Source: a virus. Taken from it: a stretch of 24,570 nt of DNA. The notes beneath the pieces were generated by a model. The model was given only the letters and a program-made list of their open reading frames with translations. It had not been told where the DNA came from and made no database searches. This document shows, piece by piece, positions 1-7,848 of the stretch. Position numbers and translations under genes: made by a program. The number at the start of each line of letters is the position of its first letter. Within the stretch, counting starts at the first letter, position 1. The stretch lies in the IMG/VR virus record IMGVR_UViG_3300032093_000799, positions 1-24,570 of that record. One strand, written 5' to 3'.

Positions 1-1737
1 AGTTCCTACTGCACCATCACCGAAAGAAGCAATACCGTTTACAGATAAGAGAGCATCAGGAGTTGATGTTCCGATACCAACTTCACCATCAATCCCGACC
101 CATAGAACATTAGTTGAACTTCCGCCAGTTGTTTCGAAAGAAGCAATTGCACCAGTATCGTTCAATCCAGTGTTGTTAGTTATAACTTTTAAAGTTTTTC
201 CTGAGTTAACACCCGAAGTTCCTCTATCATCACTAATTATGAAACCATCTGATGAACCGCCATCAGATTTAGATATTGAATAATAAGCTAAAGTATTATC
301 TGTAGAATTTATTACATGTAACTTACCAAGTGATGGTGTTACACCAATTCCAACATTACCTGAAGAATCAATTCTGACTCTTTCAGAACCAGCTGTAGAT
401 GCTGCGATAGTATCAGCAGCCGGGAACCAGAAACCAGTATTAAGGTCTCCAGTATTTGCGATAGAAGGAGCAGAAACTGTTCCATCACCAAAAGCACCAA
501 CTCCATTAACTGTTAATAGTGCATCTGGTGAATTTGTTAATAGACCTAATCTATTATTAACATCATCCCAATAAAAACTATTGTAATCCCATGTATAAGA
601 ATCCGTTGGTGAACCAAAAAGAACTGCACCAGTTGGAATATCAGGAGTTATAACTGAAATAGCTATCTTCTTAAGAGAATCTGTTGTGCTATCATAGATG
701 CATAAGAAATTATTTGATCTTATAACATCGGTTAGAGATGAGACATTATTTTTATTGTAAATCGAATTTGGTGTAAGTGATGCTATAGCATCAGAATACA
801 TTTTTGCAGTATAACTTGCAGTACCAGAACTAAAAGTTATTGTAGCTGGAGTACTTGTGTAACCATAGCCTTTATCTGTTATGGTTACTGATGTAACAGC
901 TCCTGCAGTAAGAGATGATGTAGCCGTTGCTCTTCTTCCGATAAATAACCAATTTCCGGAAATACCAGAAGAATGGAATGGAACCTGAGAAGAATCAGCA
1001 ATTGCTTTTGTTGCCTTATAGAATCTATATTGAGCATCGCCTGTAACTGGTGCTCCACCAACAGTTGTCATTACTATTGTATTTTGTGCAAAACCAGTAG
1101 CACCGAATAAAGTTCCACTAGATCCAACAAATCCGGTAGCACCGACAACGAATGGAGGATTTGAAATTGTCACACCAGGAGCAGAACCATAACCCGAACC
1201 AGCACTTACTTGAATCGCACTTCCAACTCTATAGTTATCAGATCTAAGTGTTACGCTGATATCTCCTTCGTTATTATAAGGAGAAGATGCGATAATTGAA
1301 TAATTTGTGGTAAAACCTGTGGCACCAGCAATAGTCACTGTTGGAGCGAATGTGTAACCAGAACCAACATTTGTCAAAGTAACAGAAGAAACATAAACAC
1401 CAGTAGAACCATAAGATAATCTTGCAACACCTGTTGCACCAATTCCAATACCAGTAGATCCGGTAAATATTAAACCATATTCACCAGGAGCCATATTATT
1501 AGAGACACCAGATGCACCTATTGTTAATTCTCCAATTGTTGTTGGGGATGTAACATAATATGTACTTAATGCTTTATTTTTAAACGAAGCATCATATATA
1601 GCAAATTCTGCTGATTGTGGGTCAGTTGTATCTAATGCAACTGAAGTGAAACTTTCGAATTGTGTAAATGCATCGTTTATTTTTGTTGCCCATTGTGCAA
1701 AGTTATCACTATTCTTAAGTCTTGGTAATGATGGCAT
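1..1737 (-). CDS. Tail-fibre-like structural protein, C-terminus beyond the window
   Basis: An open frame of 579 codons starts at the ATG at 1737 and has no stop down to base 1, so the C-terminal part is missing. The start follows a good ribosome site (AAGGGAT, about 7 nt upstream) and begins MPSLPRLKNSDNFAQWATKI. Residues about 60-305 are Gly-rich repeats of the GSGY-x-APTVTI type, colinear with part of the 2178-aa protein encoded at 9703-16239. Residues about 385-579 contain fibre-type repeats such as RVRIDSSGNVGIG and PDALLSVNGIASFGDG (twice: VNGVGAFGDG, VNGIASFGDG), a pattern known in phage fibres that often end in an S74 intramolecular chaperone. That chaperone is not visible here, so this end is inference. 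Its place as last gene of the baseplate run suggests a peripheral receptor-binding or short fibre protein. The family assignment as fibre is likely; the exact fibre type is unknown. Confidence 0.8.
   Translation of the reverse strand, partial: MPSLPRLKNSDNFAQWATKINDAFTQFESFTSVALDTTDPQSAEFAIYDASFKNKALSTYYVTSPTTIGELTIGASGVSNNMAPGEYGLIFTGSTGIGIGATGVARLSYGSTGVYVSSVTLTNVGSGYTFAPTVTIAGATGFTTNYSIIASSPYNNEGDISVTLRSDNYRVGSAIQVSAGSGYGSAPGVTISNPPFVVGATGFVGSSGTLFGATGFAQNTIVMTTVGGAPVTGDAQYRFYKATKAIADSSQVPFHSSGISGNWLFIGRRATATSSLTAGAVTSVTITDKGYGYTSTPATITFSSGTASYTAKMYSDAIASLTPNSIYNKNNVSSLTDVIRSNNFLCIYDSTTDSLKKIAISVITPDIPTGAVLFGSPTDSYTWDYNSFYWDDVNNRLGLLTNSPDALLTVNGVGAFGDGTVSAPSIANTGDLNTGFWFPAADTIAASTAGSERVRIDSSGNVGIGVTPSLGKLHVINSTDNTLAYYSISKSDGGSSDGFIISDDRGTSGVNSGKTLKVITNNTGLNDTGAIASFETTGGSSTNVLWVGIDGEVGIGTSTPDALLSVNGIASFGDGAVGT
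825..1560 (-). repeat. Fibre-gene copy of the block shared with the gp7-position gene
   Basis: Residues about 60-305 of the fibre are colinear with residues about 658-870 of the 2178-aa protein (bases about 13630-14265). Landmarks in order are MAPGEYGLIFTG, YGSTGVYVSS, GSGYTFAPTVTIAGATGF, TTNYSIIA, YKATKAIADSSQVPF, NWLFIGRRA and DKGYGYTSTPATITF. The fibre copy has extra residues around VVGATGFVGSSGTLFGATG. Boundaries are by eye. Confidence 0.85.
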
Positions 1738-1747
1738 CTATTATCCC

Positions 1748-1987
1748 TTATTTTGAACAAAAAGATTTTAACATGCTCTTTATTTCATTTATCTCTTCTT
1801 TAATAGTATTTATATCGTCGATTGATTCCCTTAGAGATTCAATCTCAGAATATATCGCTTCTAATTCTTTTTTATTCTTTAGTTGTTTCTTCTTAAACTC
1901 TAATCTGGCTATTTCATCTGTAATTAAAATAGCCTTAGAAGAGAGATCACGATTTAGATTATTTACTTCTGTTGGTATTATTTTCAT
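1748..1987 (-). CDS. Small coiled-coil protein, 79 aa
   Basis: I do not recognise this protein. It is 79 residues and almost entirely charged heptad-like helix: residues about 20-75 contain IARLEFKKKQLKNKKELEAI and repeated E-I-x-x-I/L spacing, so a coiled coil is predicted by eye. There is no signal peptide or membrane segment. The ATG lies one base from the stop codon of the upstream 1949-aa gene and has no clear Shine-Dalgarno site, which suggests translational coupling. The next gene (fibre) begins 10 bp after its stop. Wedged between two large tail genes, it may be an assembly chaperone or trimerisation helper for the fibre, or a minor structural part; that is inference. The opposite-strand frame over the same bases (1722-2006) encodes a Ser/Phe/Ile-rich shadow and was discarded. 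Confidence 0.75.
   Translation of the reverse strand: MKIIPTEVNNLNRDLSSKAILITDEIARLEFKKKQLKNKKELEAIYSEIESLRESIDDINTIKEEINEIKSMLKSFCSK
1807..1814 (-). promoter_or_regulatory. Possible T4-type late promoter inside the 79-aa gene, before the fibre gene
   Basis: The minus strand reads TATAAATACTATT (box at 1807-1814 and the following five bases), which fits the extended T4 late-promoter consensus as I know it. Transcription would start near 1800 and give a leader of about 60 nt to the fibre ATG at 1737. The box alone is expected a few times by chance in DNA this AT-rich; the downstream match is what makes this copy stand out. It lies in coding sequence (Asp-Ile-Asn-Thr-Ile), so it is only a candidate. 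Confidence 0.4.
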
Positions 1988-1988
1988 A

Positions 1989-4900
1989 TTAGATAACTGT
2001 GTCTAAAGCGATTGCTCTGAAATCGGCAATTCTAGGAATAATTGTTGGATCTGTTGATAAGAAAACTATCTTAATTGCAAATTCATCAAACGATGAATAT
2101 GTAACACCATTACGAACATAAGAAATAGTTTGTGGATTAGTTGTAGAATCTGGTCTGAAAATAAATTCTTTGAAGTCATTAATATTAGTAGAATTTAAAT
2201 TATCTCCAGGATATTCTTTTTGCATTTCAATCCAGGATCTATTTGAAAATAGATCAGAATCTTCTGTAGCCTTCACCTTATAATACACTTTAATATCGGT
2301 TCCAGATTGTTTAACTGCAGTCAAATATACCTTTAAATAATCTGCGGGATTCTGTAGAGTTACTCTTCTTGTAATATACTTAGAAGCAGCAGCTCCTCCG
2401 GATGGGAAAGTTTCTGAATTAGAATAAACTGTCGCATTATTTGACACTGAAGTTGCACCTGTTCCTAATTGACCTCTAACAACCGTCACACCAGTCGCAC
2501 CAGTCACACCACCTGCAGCAGTAACCAAGATATACTCAGAACCGATCTTAATGTAATTTCCATTTAATGCATATTGTGAAGAAGCTAGATTAATAATAGT
2601 TGCATTATGACCAGTTGCTCCTGATACAGTAGTAGTTCTTTCATATAAGTTATTAATATCATTTTCAATTGCTAGATAATTATTCTTCTCCATATCAATT
2701 ATCGGAGAAACTGAATTATTAGTTACAGTTCCAATAACTCTATGTTTGAAGGATTCTGCGTTAGCTATTATTTCTCTTCTACCAGAGAAATTATAATTCT
2801 TATTAGTGAGAAAAGTCGTATAAGAAGATTCTAATGACGACCCGCTTGGTTTAGAAACGAATGAACTTGATGTTGTTGCAGTTGGAAACTCCATTGTAGA
2901 TAATCCAACCCAAATAACATCAGAAAATCCATCACCAGCAGATTTACCAGTGAATGTTATATTGCCAGTTACAGTCGCAGAATTTGCCGCCGAAAGAGTT
3001 ATAATAAATCCATCAATTCGAGTAACTTCAGCACCAGCAGCTATTCCTGTTCCAGATACAGATTGTCCAATCGCAATATCTTCACTATTATTTACTGTTA
3101 TTGTAAATCCACCATTAACTCCGGTTGCGGTTTTAACTCTTGTTGTTGGGGTTGCAACAATATAATCGCTCAAAACTGCAGTATATGTACCAACATCAAA
3201 AGAACATCTCTTGAGCGTAAACATCAAATCTTGAGTTTGTTCGGCTGTCCAAGTTGATGAATTTTGAGACTTGAATAGAGAACCAACATATGCTTGTTGT
3301 GAAATTTTAACATCAGTTCCAATTTTATTTTTACCTATTTCTGCAATCCACACATTATAATCAGTTGAATTAGCTAGAATTACTAGAGAATATTCTCCAG
3401 GTTCAAGATAAACTATTGCCGGAAATTGGAAATTAGTTGCAGTTGTAGCATTTGCAGATACATTTACCGAAGATGGCGGTAAACTTTTCTCAGCAAAAGG
3501 CATAACTGCAGTCGCAGATGGATAACCATTTACAGTTGGTCTAATTTGTACTGTAACTGGTACAGAAGCATCTTTTGTTTGGAAGAAGATATCTACTGAA
3601 TCAATAAACAATCCATTAGGAAAAATAGTTGGGTCAACGAAGAAAGTTTGAGCCAATGGATCCTGAGGAACAGGAACTTGTGGTTCAGGTGTTCTTATGT
3701 TGATCGTTTCAGTTTGTTTATGTATTAGGATACCATTTGCTGTATATCTTGCTTGTGCGAAAGTTGTTTCTAAAGCCTTATCATTATTTGCATTATCTGA
3801 TAATCTTAAGATTCTATCGCCAACTAAAAACATATTTTGAGGAATTGTAAATGTTCCTGAAATACTTCCAGCAGAATTAGTAACATTAGAACCCGTAAAT
3901 GTTATCGTACCGTTTACTGTTCCAGAATTATTGACAGATAGTGTTACTGTTCTTCCATTAACAGAAGTAACCTTTGCGTTGCTTCCAATTCCTGCTCCAG
4001 ATACAGATTGACCAACGATAATTACATCATTTGTATTATCATTTACTGTTATAGTATTTGATCCTGATGTTCCAGCACCTGTTTTAGTTATGACATAATT
4101 CACATATCTAGAAATTAAGATATCATCAAAGAAAGGATAAACAGTAGTATTGGGTTTTAATCCCTTTGCTGCAAAAGTAATTGTTTGTGGTCTCATCCAA
4201 GGAGTAGATGTAACATCTACAACTCTTTCTCCTAATGAGACAGTATTAACTGTGGTTCTTACTGGTTGTTGATTCTGTACTCTTCTACCGGAATTATCTC
4301 CTCTTAGAGAGGGCGGAACTACAGGAGGATTCGTTCTTTGACCAATTTGTGCATCAGCAACTGCACCTGTTCTCCAATTTCTCCATTGCGGAGTTCTTAC
4401 ACCGTTAACAATGTTTTCTTCATATCTCCAATCAGAGATATCAAACATTGCATTTCTTGGATCAGTATTAACAGTTGCTGCTGGTAAACCATTAGGATTC
4501 CATAAAGAAGTACCAAACCCAGGATTCATTCTTAAGAATCTGGTTTCTTCATCTTCTTCAGGCGCACCATTAAATTCTTCTTGCCAATTATTCCATCTCG
4601 AACCACTAAAATCATTACCAATTGCAATATTATCTCTATTTCCGTTAATGTTGATTATATTTTCTGGTCTGAATCTTTCATCTTTCCAAAAGTCGATTGA
4701 AGGATCAATCGACATTGTTCCTCTCCAAGAGAATACTGAGTAAGGATTAACATTCACTGATTGTGAAGCGAATGGTTGAGTTATATAATTCGTTGGCGTA
4801 AATGTTCTGGAAAGAAGTGGACCTCTTTGAACATATCCAGAAGATTCTGTAGTTTTTAAGAATAAGTTGTAATTTTTGGTATAGAATCTTGGTCTCGCTT

Positions 4901-7838
4901 CTTGATTCTTTTCGTCTATAGCGCAACGATAATCTGAACTTGTAACATCACCGATACCGTGACCTGTAAAGGTATCTACGATAAATCCGTTTTTATATCT
5001 ATCGTTACCATTAGCATCAGTTACATCTAAAGTTGCAGTTTCTCTCTCAAGCATATTCAAAAGAGAATAATATTCGATATTTTCAATTCTCTTTTCAATT
5101 CTACCGATATCTCTCATTGTATATCTCTTATTTTCCACATAATTTAGAACAATATCTTTATTATTATAAGTATATGGATTATAATAGATAGTATATAGAG
5201 TCATCCCATTATCTAAATCGTCAGGAGCCTTTGGAGATAAATCAGCATTACCCTTTAATACTTTAAATTCTCTTTCTGTAGTTGCGACGATCTTATCAAT
5301 TCTTGGTTTCCAATATGTAATATCTGCGTTCATATTAGTACCAGAAATAGGTAATTTTGTTGTTTCGTATGGACCAGAACCGGGATCAGATCCTGTCAGT
5401 TGTCTAACTGGTCTAAAATCAACGCAATTCTTTAGATCATAGAATTTTCCGGTCGAGGAATAAAAGACTGGAATTTGATCGTATGAAGGATAAGAATCTA
5501 CGTTAAAGTAACCAGAACCTGTATGCGTAAAATATTCAAAGAAGATAACAATTGGACCTGTAACAACTTGTCCAGATTTTAGAACAACATTCGCATATTC
5601 ATAAGTAAAATCTCTTTGTCCATTATCAAAACCGAATTTACTCGTAACATCTTTTGTTGGATCGAACCAGTCAGCTTGACTCGTTGAATTTAAAATTCTA
5701 TGTATTCTGATACCATCTGGAACTGTCAAAGATATTGGTACTTCGGATGCCCCAACGCTAGTTGCAGAATATACTCTACCAACAGCAAGTTCTGAATACG
5801 AATTATATGTATAAGATGTTGTTGGTGGAGCTATTTCGTAATAAGATGATGCGTCTGGTATTGCTGAAAAAGTTCCATCAATTGTTGCTATTTGTGTTGT
5901 AGAATCGTATGATGAAATCCTAAATCCTGTAGCACCAGTCATTTCACCAGTACCAGAAATAATCTTAATTAAAGCATTCTGGTAGTAATTTGTTGTTGTA
6001 TTATCTGCTGTTGAAGCTAGTTTAATTGTAGTCGAAGAATTTCCTATCGATCCGGCATAACCAGCATTAGTCTTTGGTGTTATTTTATTTTTAATTCTAG
6101 GTTCAGTTGTATTTGCATTTACAGTGTAAATAACCGAAATATTAGTTGGTCCTGTTGCTCCTAATGTAATAGTTCCTGTTCTATTAACATTTGTTATGCC
6201 TAATGTATATCCACTTGAAGGGATTCTCTCGCCGCTCAAAGTATCAACAACTAAGTAATGAGTATCAAGAGTTGCTGTATCTGTTCCTGATTGTAAAGTT
6301 TCAGTAGTTCCAACAGTCCACGAAAACGATGTAGTAGACGCTGCACTGGTTACTGCTTTATATTGATAATCAGTATCTGTTAAAGCAATAAATGTTCCAG
6401 GACTTAACGGATCTTCAGTTCTAAAAGTTCTTACACTTTGTAAGCCAGTTTCAAAGATATAACTTGATAAATCTGTGCCATATAGAACACCAGTTGATCC
6501 AGATGTTGGAGCAACTAAATCAAATTTCTTAGTTGTACCATCTGAGGATCTTAAAGATCTAACATCAGAAAAACCTGCTCCCCCGCCCAAAAAGATTGCG
6601 AATAGATAGAATCTATATTGTACAGATGCACCAGAACCACTATCATATTGAATCGATGATACTCTACAAGTACCAATTTGATTTCCAGCTGCATTATATA
6701 GATAAAGAGTTTCTAATGTAGAAATATCCGGATACCCTTCGTCGACAGTTACTTTAACATAATTACCATAATTCATTCCAATATCAAAACCATTGTATGT
6801 TTCGTCATCAAAAATTGATCTTGGTTTATCTAGATCAACATATTGTCTTGCGATTGTCTCGAACTCATATCCTTTAACATATCCCTTTCCAGACTCAATA
6901 TAAGCACGCAACTTATTATTATCTGTTGGGTGATTCTGAACATCTAACAAGAATGGTTTAACTGTATAATCACCTGATTCATCATAAGTTCTTCTTGCCA
7001 AGGTCTTTTCGATTTCAGAATAGATTGGTCTTGTGACTTGCTTATATAAAGCACCTTCTCTAACTTCCAAGATTTCAATAAACTTGTCTGCATCTGTAGT
7101 AAAATTTAAATCTTTTGATGCGAGAGTTAGATTAACTTTTAATCTGTGCGCCCCAGGTGCTGCGTAGTTATATGAACCTGTTGCATTATCTAATAAAGTT
7201 GTGTCATCGCCTTCATCGATAATTGCTATTTCTGATAGCAAACCAGCTTTCTTATTTGGTGTATTTGAATATTTTTCTAAATAAGCTGTTTGTTCATTAC
7301 AAATTACAAAGAATCCTTTTGTATAGAAGATACCATCAGAAATTGAAACAGTAGAAGATGGTCCAGTGATAGTTCCTGAAGCAATAGATTTACAATTTCC
7401 ACCGCCAGCTGCAGAAATTGTTTCATCGTTTACATTGAATGTACCTTCAATTGGTTCGATTATAAGTGTCTTTGGATCTGATTCTTCACGCTCAGCAACC
7501 GCAACAACCACACCCTTCGCACCACTCGTTCCTCCAGTTATCACTTTATTCAAGAAAGATTCAACGTCAACTTCGTTAGAAGAAAATGTATCTTGTATTT
7601 TAACATATTTTCTAGTTTTCACATTGATCGTCGTCATACCGCCAACTACAATCGATCCTTCTTTGAAAATATGATTCCCGAATCTTTCTACTTGAGTTTG
7701 TAGGATAGATTGTAACTGATTTAATTCTCTTGCTTGTACAGCATATCCTGGGCGAAAAAGAATTCGTAGATAATCTTTTGTTTCTGGCGAAAAATCGTCC
7801 CAGTATGGAGAAGCATTTAATTCTGAAATTGCTGGCAT
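1989..7838 (-). CDS. DUF4815-type large virion structural protein, 1949 aa
   Basis: The N-terminus (residues about 8-60: ASPYWDDFSPETKDYLRILF, then PGYAVQARELNQLQSILQ, then FGNHIF) is the typical opening of DUF4815 proteins found in T4-like marine phages, where they are virion structural proteins, probably baseplate periphery or fibre attachment. A second familiar core element, GLKPNTTVYPFFDDI, sits near residue 1225-1239, just after a Trp/Asn/Arg-rich linker (about 1065-1200). Inserted modules are visible: one at about 598-669 shared with gp8, and two copies of a VSGxGI...TLS...GTITFTG module at about 1246-1316 and 1561-1634, a third copy being in the gp7-position protein. The start is supported by AGAGGAT about 6 nt before the ATG. 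It follows gp8 by 10 bp and ends one base before the 79-aa gene. T4 gp9/gp10 occupy this position in T4, but I see no direct homology to them. Confidence 0.85.
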   Translation of the reverse strand: MPAISELNASPYWDDFSPETKDYLRILFRPGYAVQARELNQLQSILQTQVERFGNHIFKEGSIVVGGMTTINVKTRKYVKIQDTFSSNEVDVESFLNKVITGGTSGAKGVVVAVAEREESDPKTLIIEPIEGTFNVNDETISAAGGGNCKSIASGTITGPSSTVSISDGIFYTKGFFVICNEQTAYLEKYSNTPNKKAGLLSEIAIIDEGDDTTLLDNATGSYNYAAPGAHRLKVNLTLASKDLNFTTDADKFIEILEVREGALYKQVTRPIYSEIEKTLARRTYDESGDYTVKPFLLDVQNHPTDNNKLRAYIESGKGYVKGYEFETIARQYVDLDKPRSIFDDETYNGFDIGMNYGNYVKVTVDEGYPDISTLETLYLYNAAGNQIGTCRVSSIQYDSGSGASVQYRFYLFAIFLGGGAGFSDVRSLRSSDGTTKKFDLVAPTSGSTGVLYGTDLSSYIFETGLQSVRTFRTEDPLSPGTFIALTDTDYQYKAVTSAASTTSFSWTVGTTETLQSGTDTATLDTHYLVVDTLSGERIPSSGYTLGITNVNRTGTITLGATGPTNISVIYTVNANTTEPRIKNKITPKTNAGYAGSIGNSSTTIKLASTADNTTTNYYQNALIKIISGTGEMTGATGFRISSYDSTTQIATIDGTFSAIPDASSYYEIAPPTTSYTYNSYSELAVGRVYSATSVGASEVPISLTVPDGIRIHRILNSTSQADWFDPTKDVTSKFGFDNGQRDFTYEYANVVLKSGQVVTGPIVIFFEYFTHTGSGYFNVDSYPSYDQIPVFYSSTGKFYDLKNCVDFRPVRQLTGSDPGSGPYETTKLPISGTNMNADITYWKPRIDKIVATTEREFKVLKGNADLSPKAPDDLDNGMTLYTIYYNPYTYNNKDIVLNYVENKRYTMRDIGRIEKRIENIEYYSLLNMLERETATLDVTDANGNDRYKNGFIVDTFTGHGIGDVTSSDYRCAIDEKNQEARPRFYTKNYNLFLKTTESSGYVQRGPLLSRTFTPTNYITQPFASQSVNVNPYSVFSWRGTMSIDPSIDFWKDERFRPENIININGNRDNIAIGNDFSGSRWNNWQEEFNGAPEEDEETRFLRMNPGFGTSLWNPNGLPAATVNTDPRNAMFDISDWRYEENIVNGVRTPQWRNWRTGAVADAQIGQRTNPPVVPPSLRGDNSGRRVQNQQPVRTTVNTVSLGERVVDVTSTPWMRPQTITFAAKGLKPNTTVYPFFDDILISRYVNYVITKTGAGTSGSNTITVNDNTNDVIIVGQSVSGAGIGSNAKVTSVNGRTVTLSVNNSGTVNGTITFTGSNVTNSAGSISGTFTIPQNMFLVGDRILRLSDNANNDKALETTFAQARYTANGILIHKQTETINIRTPEPQVPVPQDPLAQTFFVDPTIFPNGLFIDSVDIFFQTKDASVPVTVQIRPTVNGYPSATAVMPFAEKSLPPSSVNVSANATTATNFQFPAIVYLEPGEYSLVILANSTDYNVWIAEIGKNKIGTDVKISQQAYVGSLFKSQNSSTWTAEQTQDLMFTLKRCSFDVGTYTAVLSDYIVATPTTRVKTATGVNGGFTITVNNSEDIAIGQSVSGTGIAAGAEVTRIDGFIITLSAANSATVTGNITFTGKSAGDGFSDVIWVGLSTMEFPTATTSSSFVSKPSGSSLESSYTTFLTNKNYNFSGRREIIANAESFKHRVIGTVTNNSVSPIIDMEKNNYLAIENDINNLYERTTTVSGATGHNATIINLASSQYALNGNYIKIGSEYILVTAAGGVTGATGVTVVRGQLGTGATSVSNNATVYSNSETFPSGGAAASKYITRRVTLQNPADYLKVYLTAVKQSGTDIKVYYKVKATEDSDLFSNRSWIEMQKEYPGDNLNSTNINDFKEFIFRPDSTTNPQTISYVRNGVTYSSFDEFAIKIVFLSTDPTIIPRIADFRAIALDTVI
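2935..3155 (-). repeat. Module B copy 2 (VSGTGI ... ITFTG domain)
   Basis: This segment encodes about 73 residues with the pattern GFTITVNNSEDIAIGQSVSG, then GI-x-A-G-A-x-V-T-R-I-x-G, then TLS and NITFTG. It matches a second copy at about 3890-4100 in the same gene. DNA similarity is direct: the plus-strand 23-mer beginning attcctgttccagatacag at 3043-3065 recurs at 3988-4010 with one mismatch. Boundaries are approximate. Confidence 0.8.
3890..4100 (-). repeat. Module B copy 1 (VSGAGI ... ITFTG domain)
   Basis: About 70 residues: SNTITVNDNTNDVIIVGQSV, SGAGIGSNAKVTSVNGRTVT, then GTITFTGSN. It aligns end to end with the copy at about 2935-3155, and more distantly with about 9995-10250 in the 2178-aa gene. 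Such repeats are common in phage surface proteins and probably form small beta-sandwich domains; the fold is inference. Confidence 0.8.
5830..6045 (-). repeat. Module A copy in the DUF4815-type gene
   Basis: Residues about 598-669 read SSTTIKLASTADNTTTNYYQ, then IKIISGTGEM...RISSYDSTTQIATIDGTF, then IPDASSYYEI. The same layout (STxIKL, I-x-SGxGxG, I-x-x-x-D-x-x-T-x-IATV, PDA-T/S-SYY) occurs in gp8 at about 8222-8420. This is a shared inserted domain in two different baseplate-region proteins. Confidence 0.8.
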
Positions 7839-7848
7839 TTAATCCTCT

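Noticed and set aside
1722-2006. Plus-strand 94-aa reading frame over the 79-aa gene
   Set aside because: It is the antisense of a coiled-coil gene, is rich in Ser/Phe/Ile as expected for the shadow of Glu/Lys codons, and would run against a continuous minus-strand operon.
2950-7674. Plus-strand frames at 2950-3165, 3063-3257, 4411-4743 and 7366-7674
   Set aside because: All lie antisense inside the 1949-aa gene, have no ribosome site worth noting and no recognisable protein; they are shadows.
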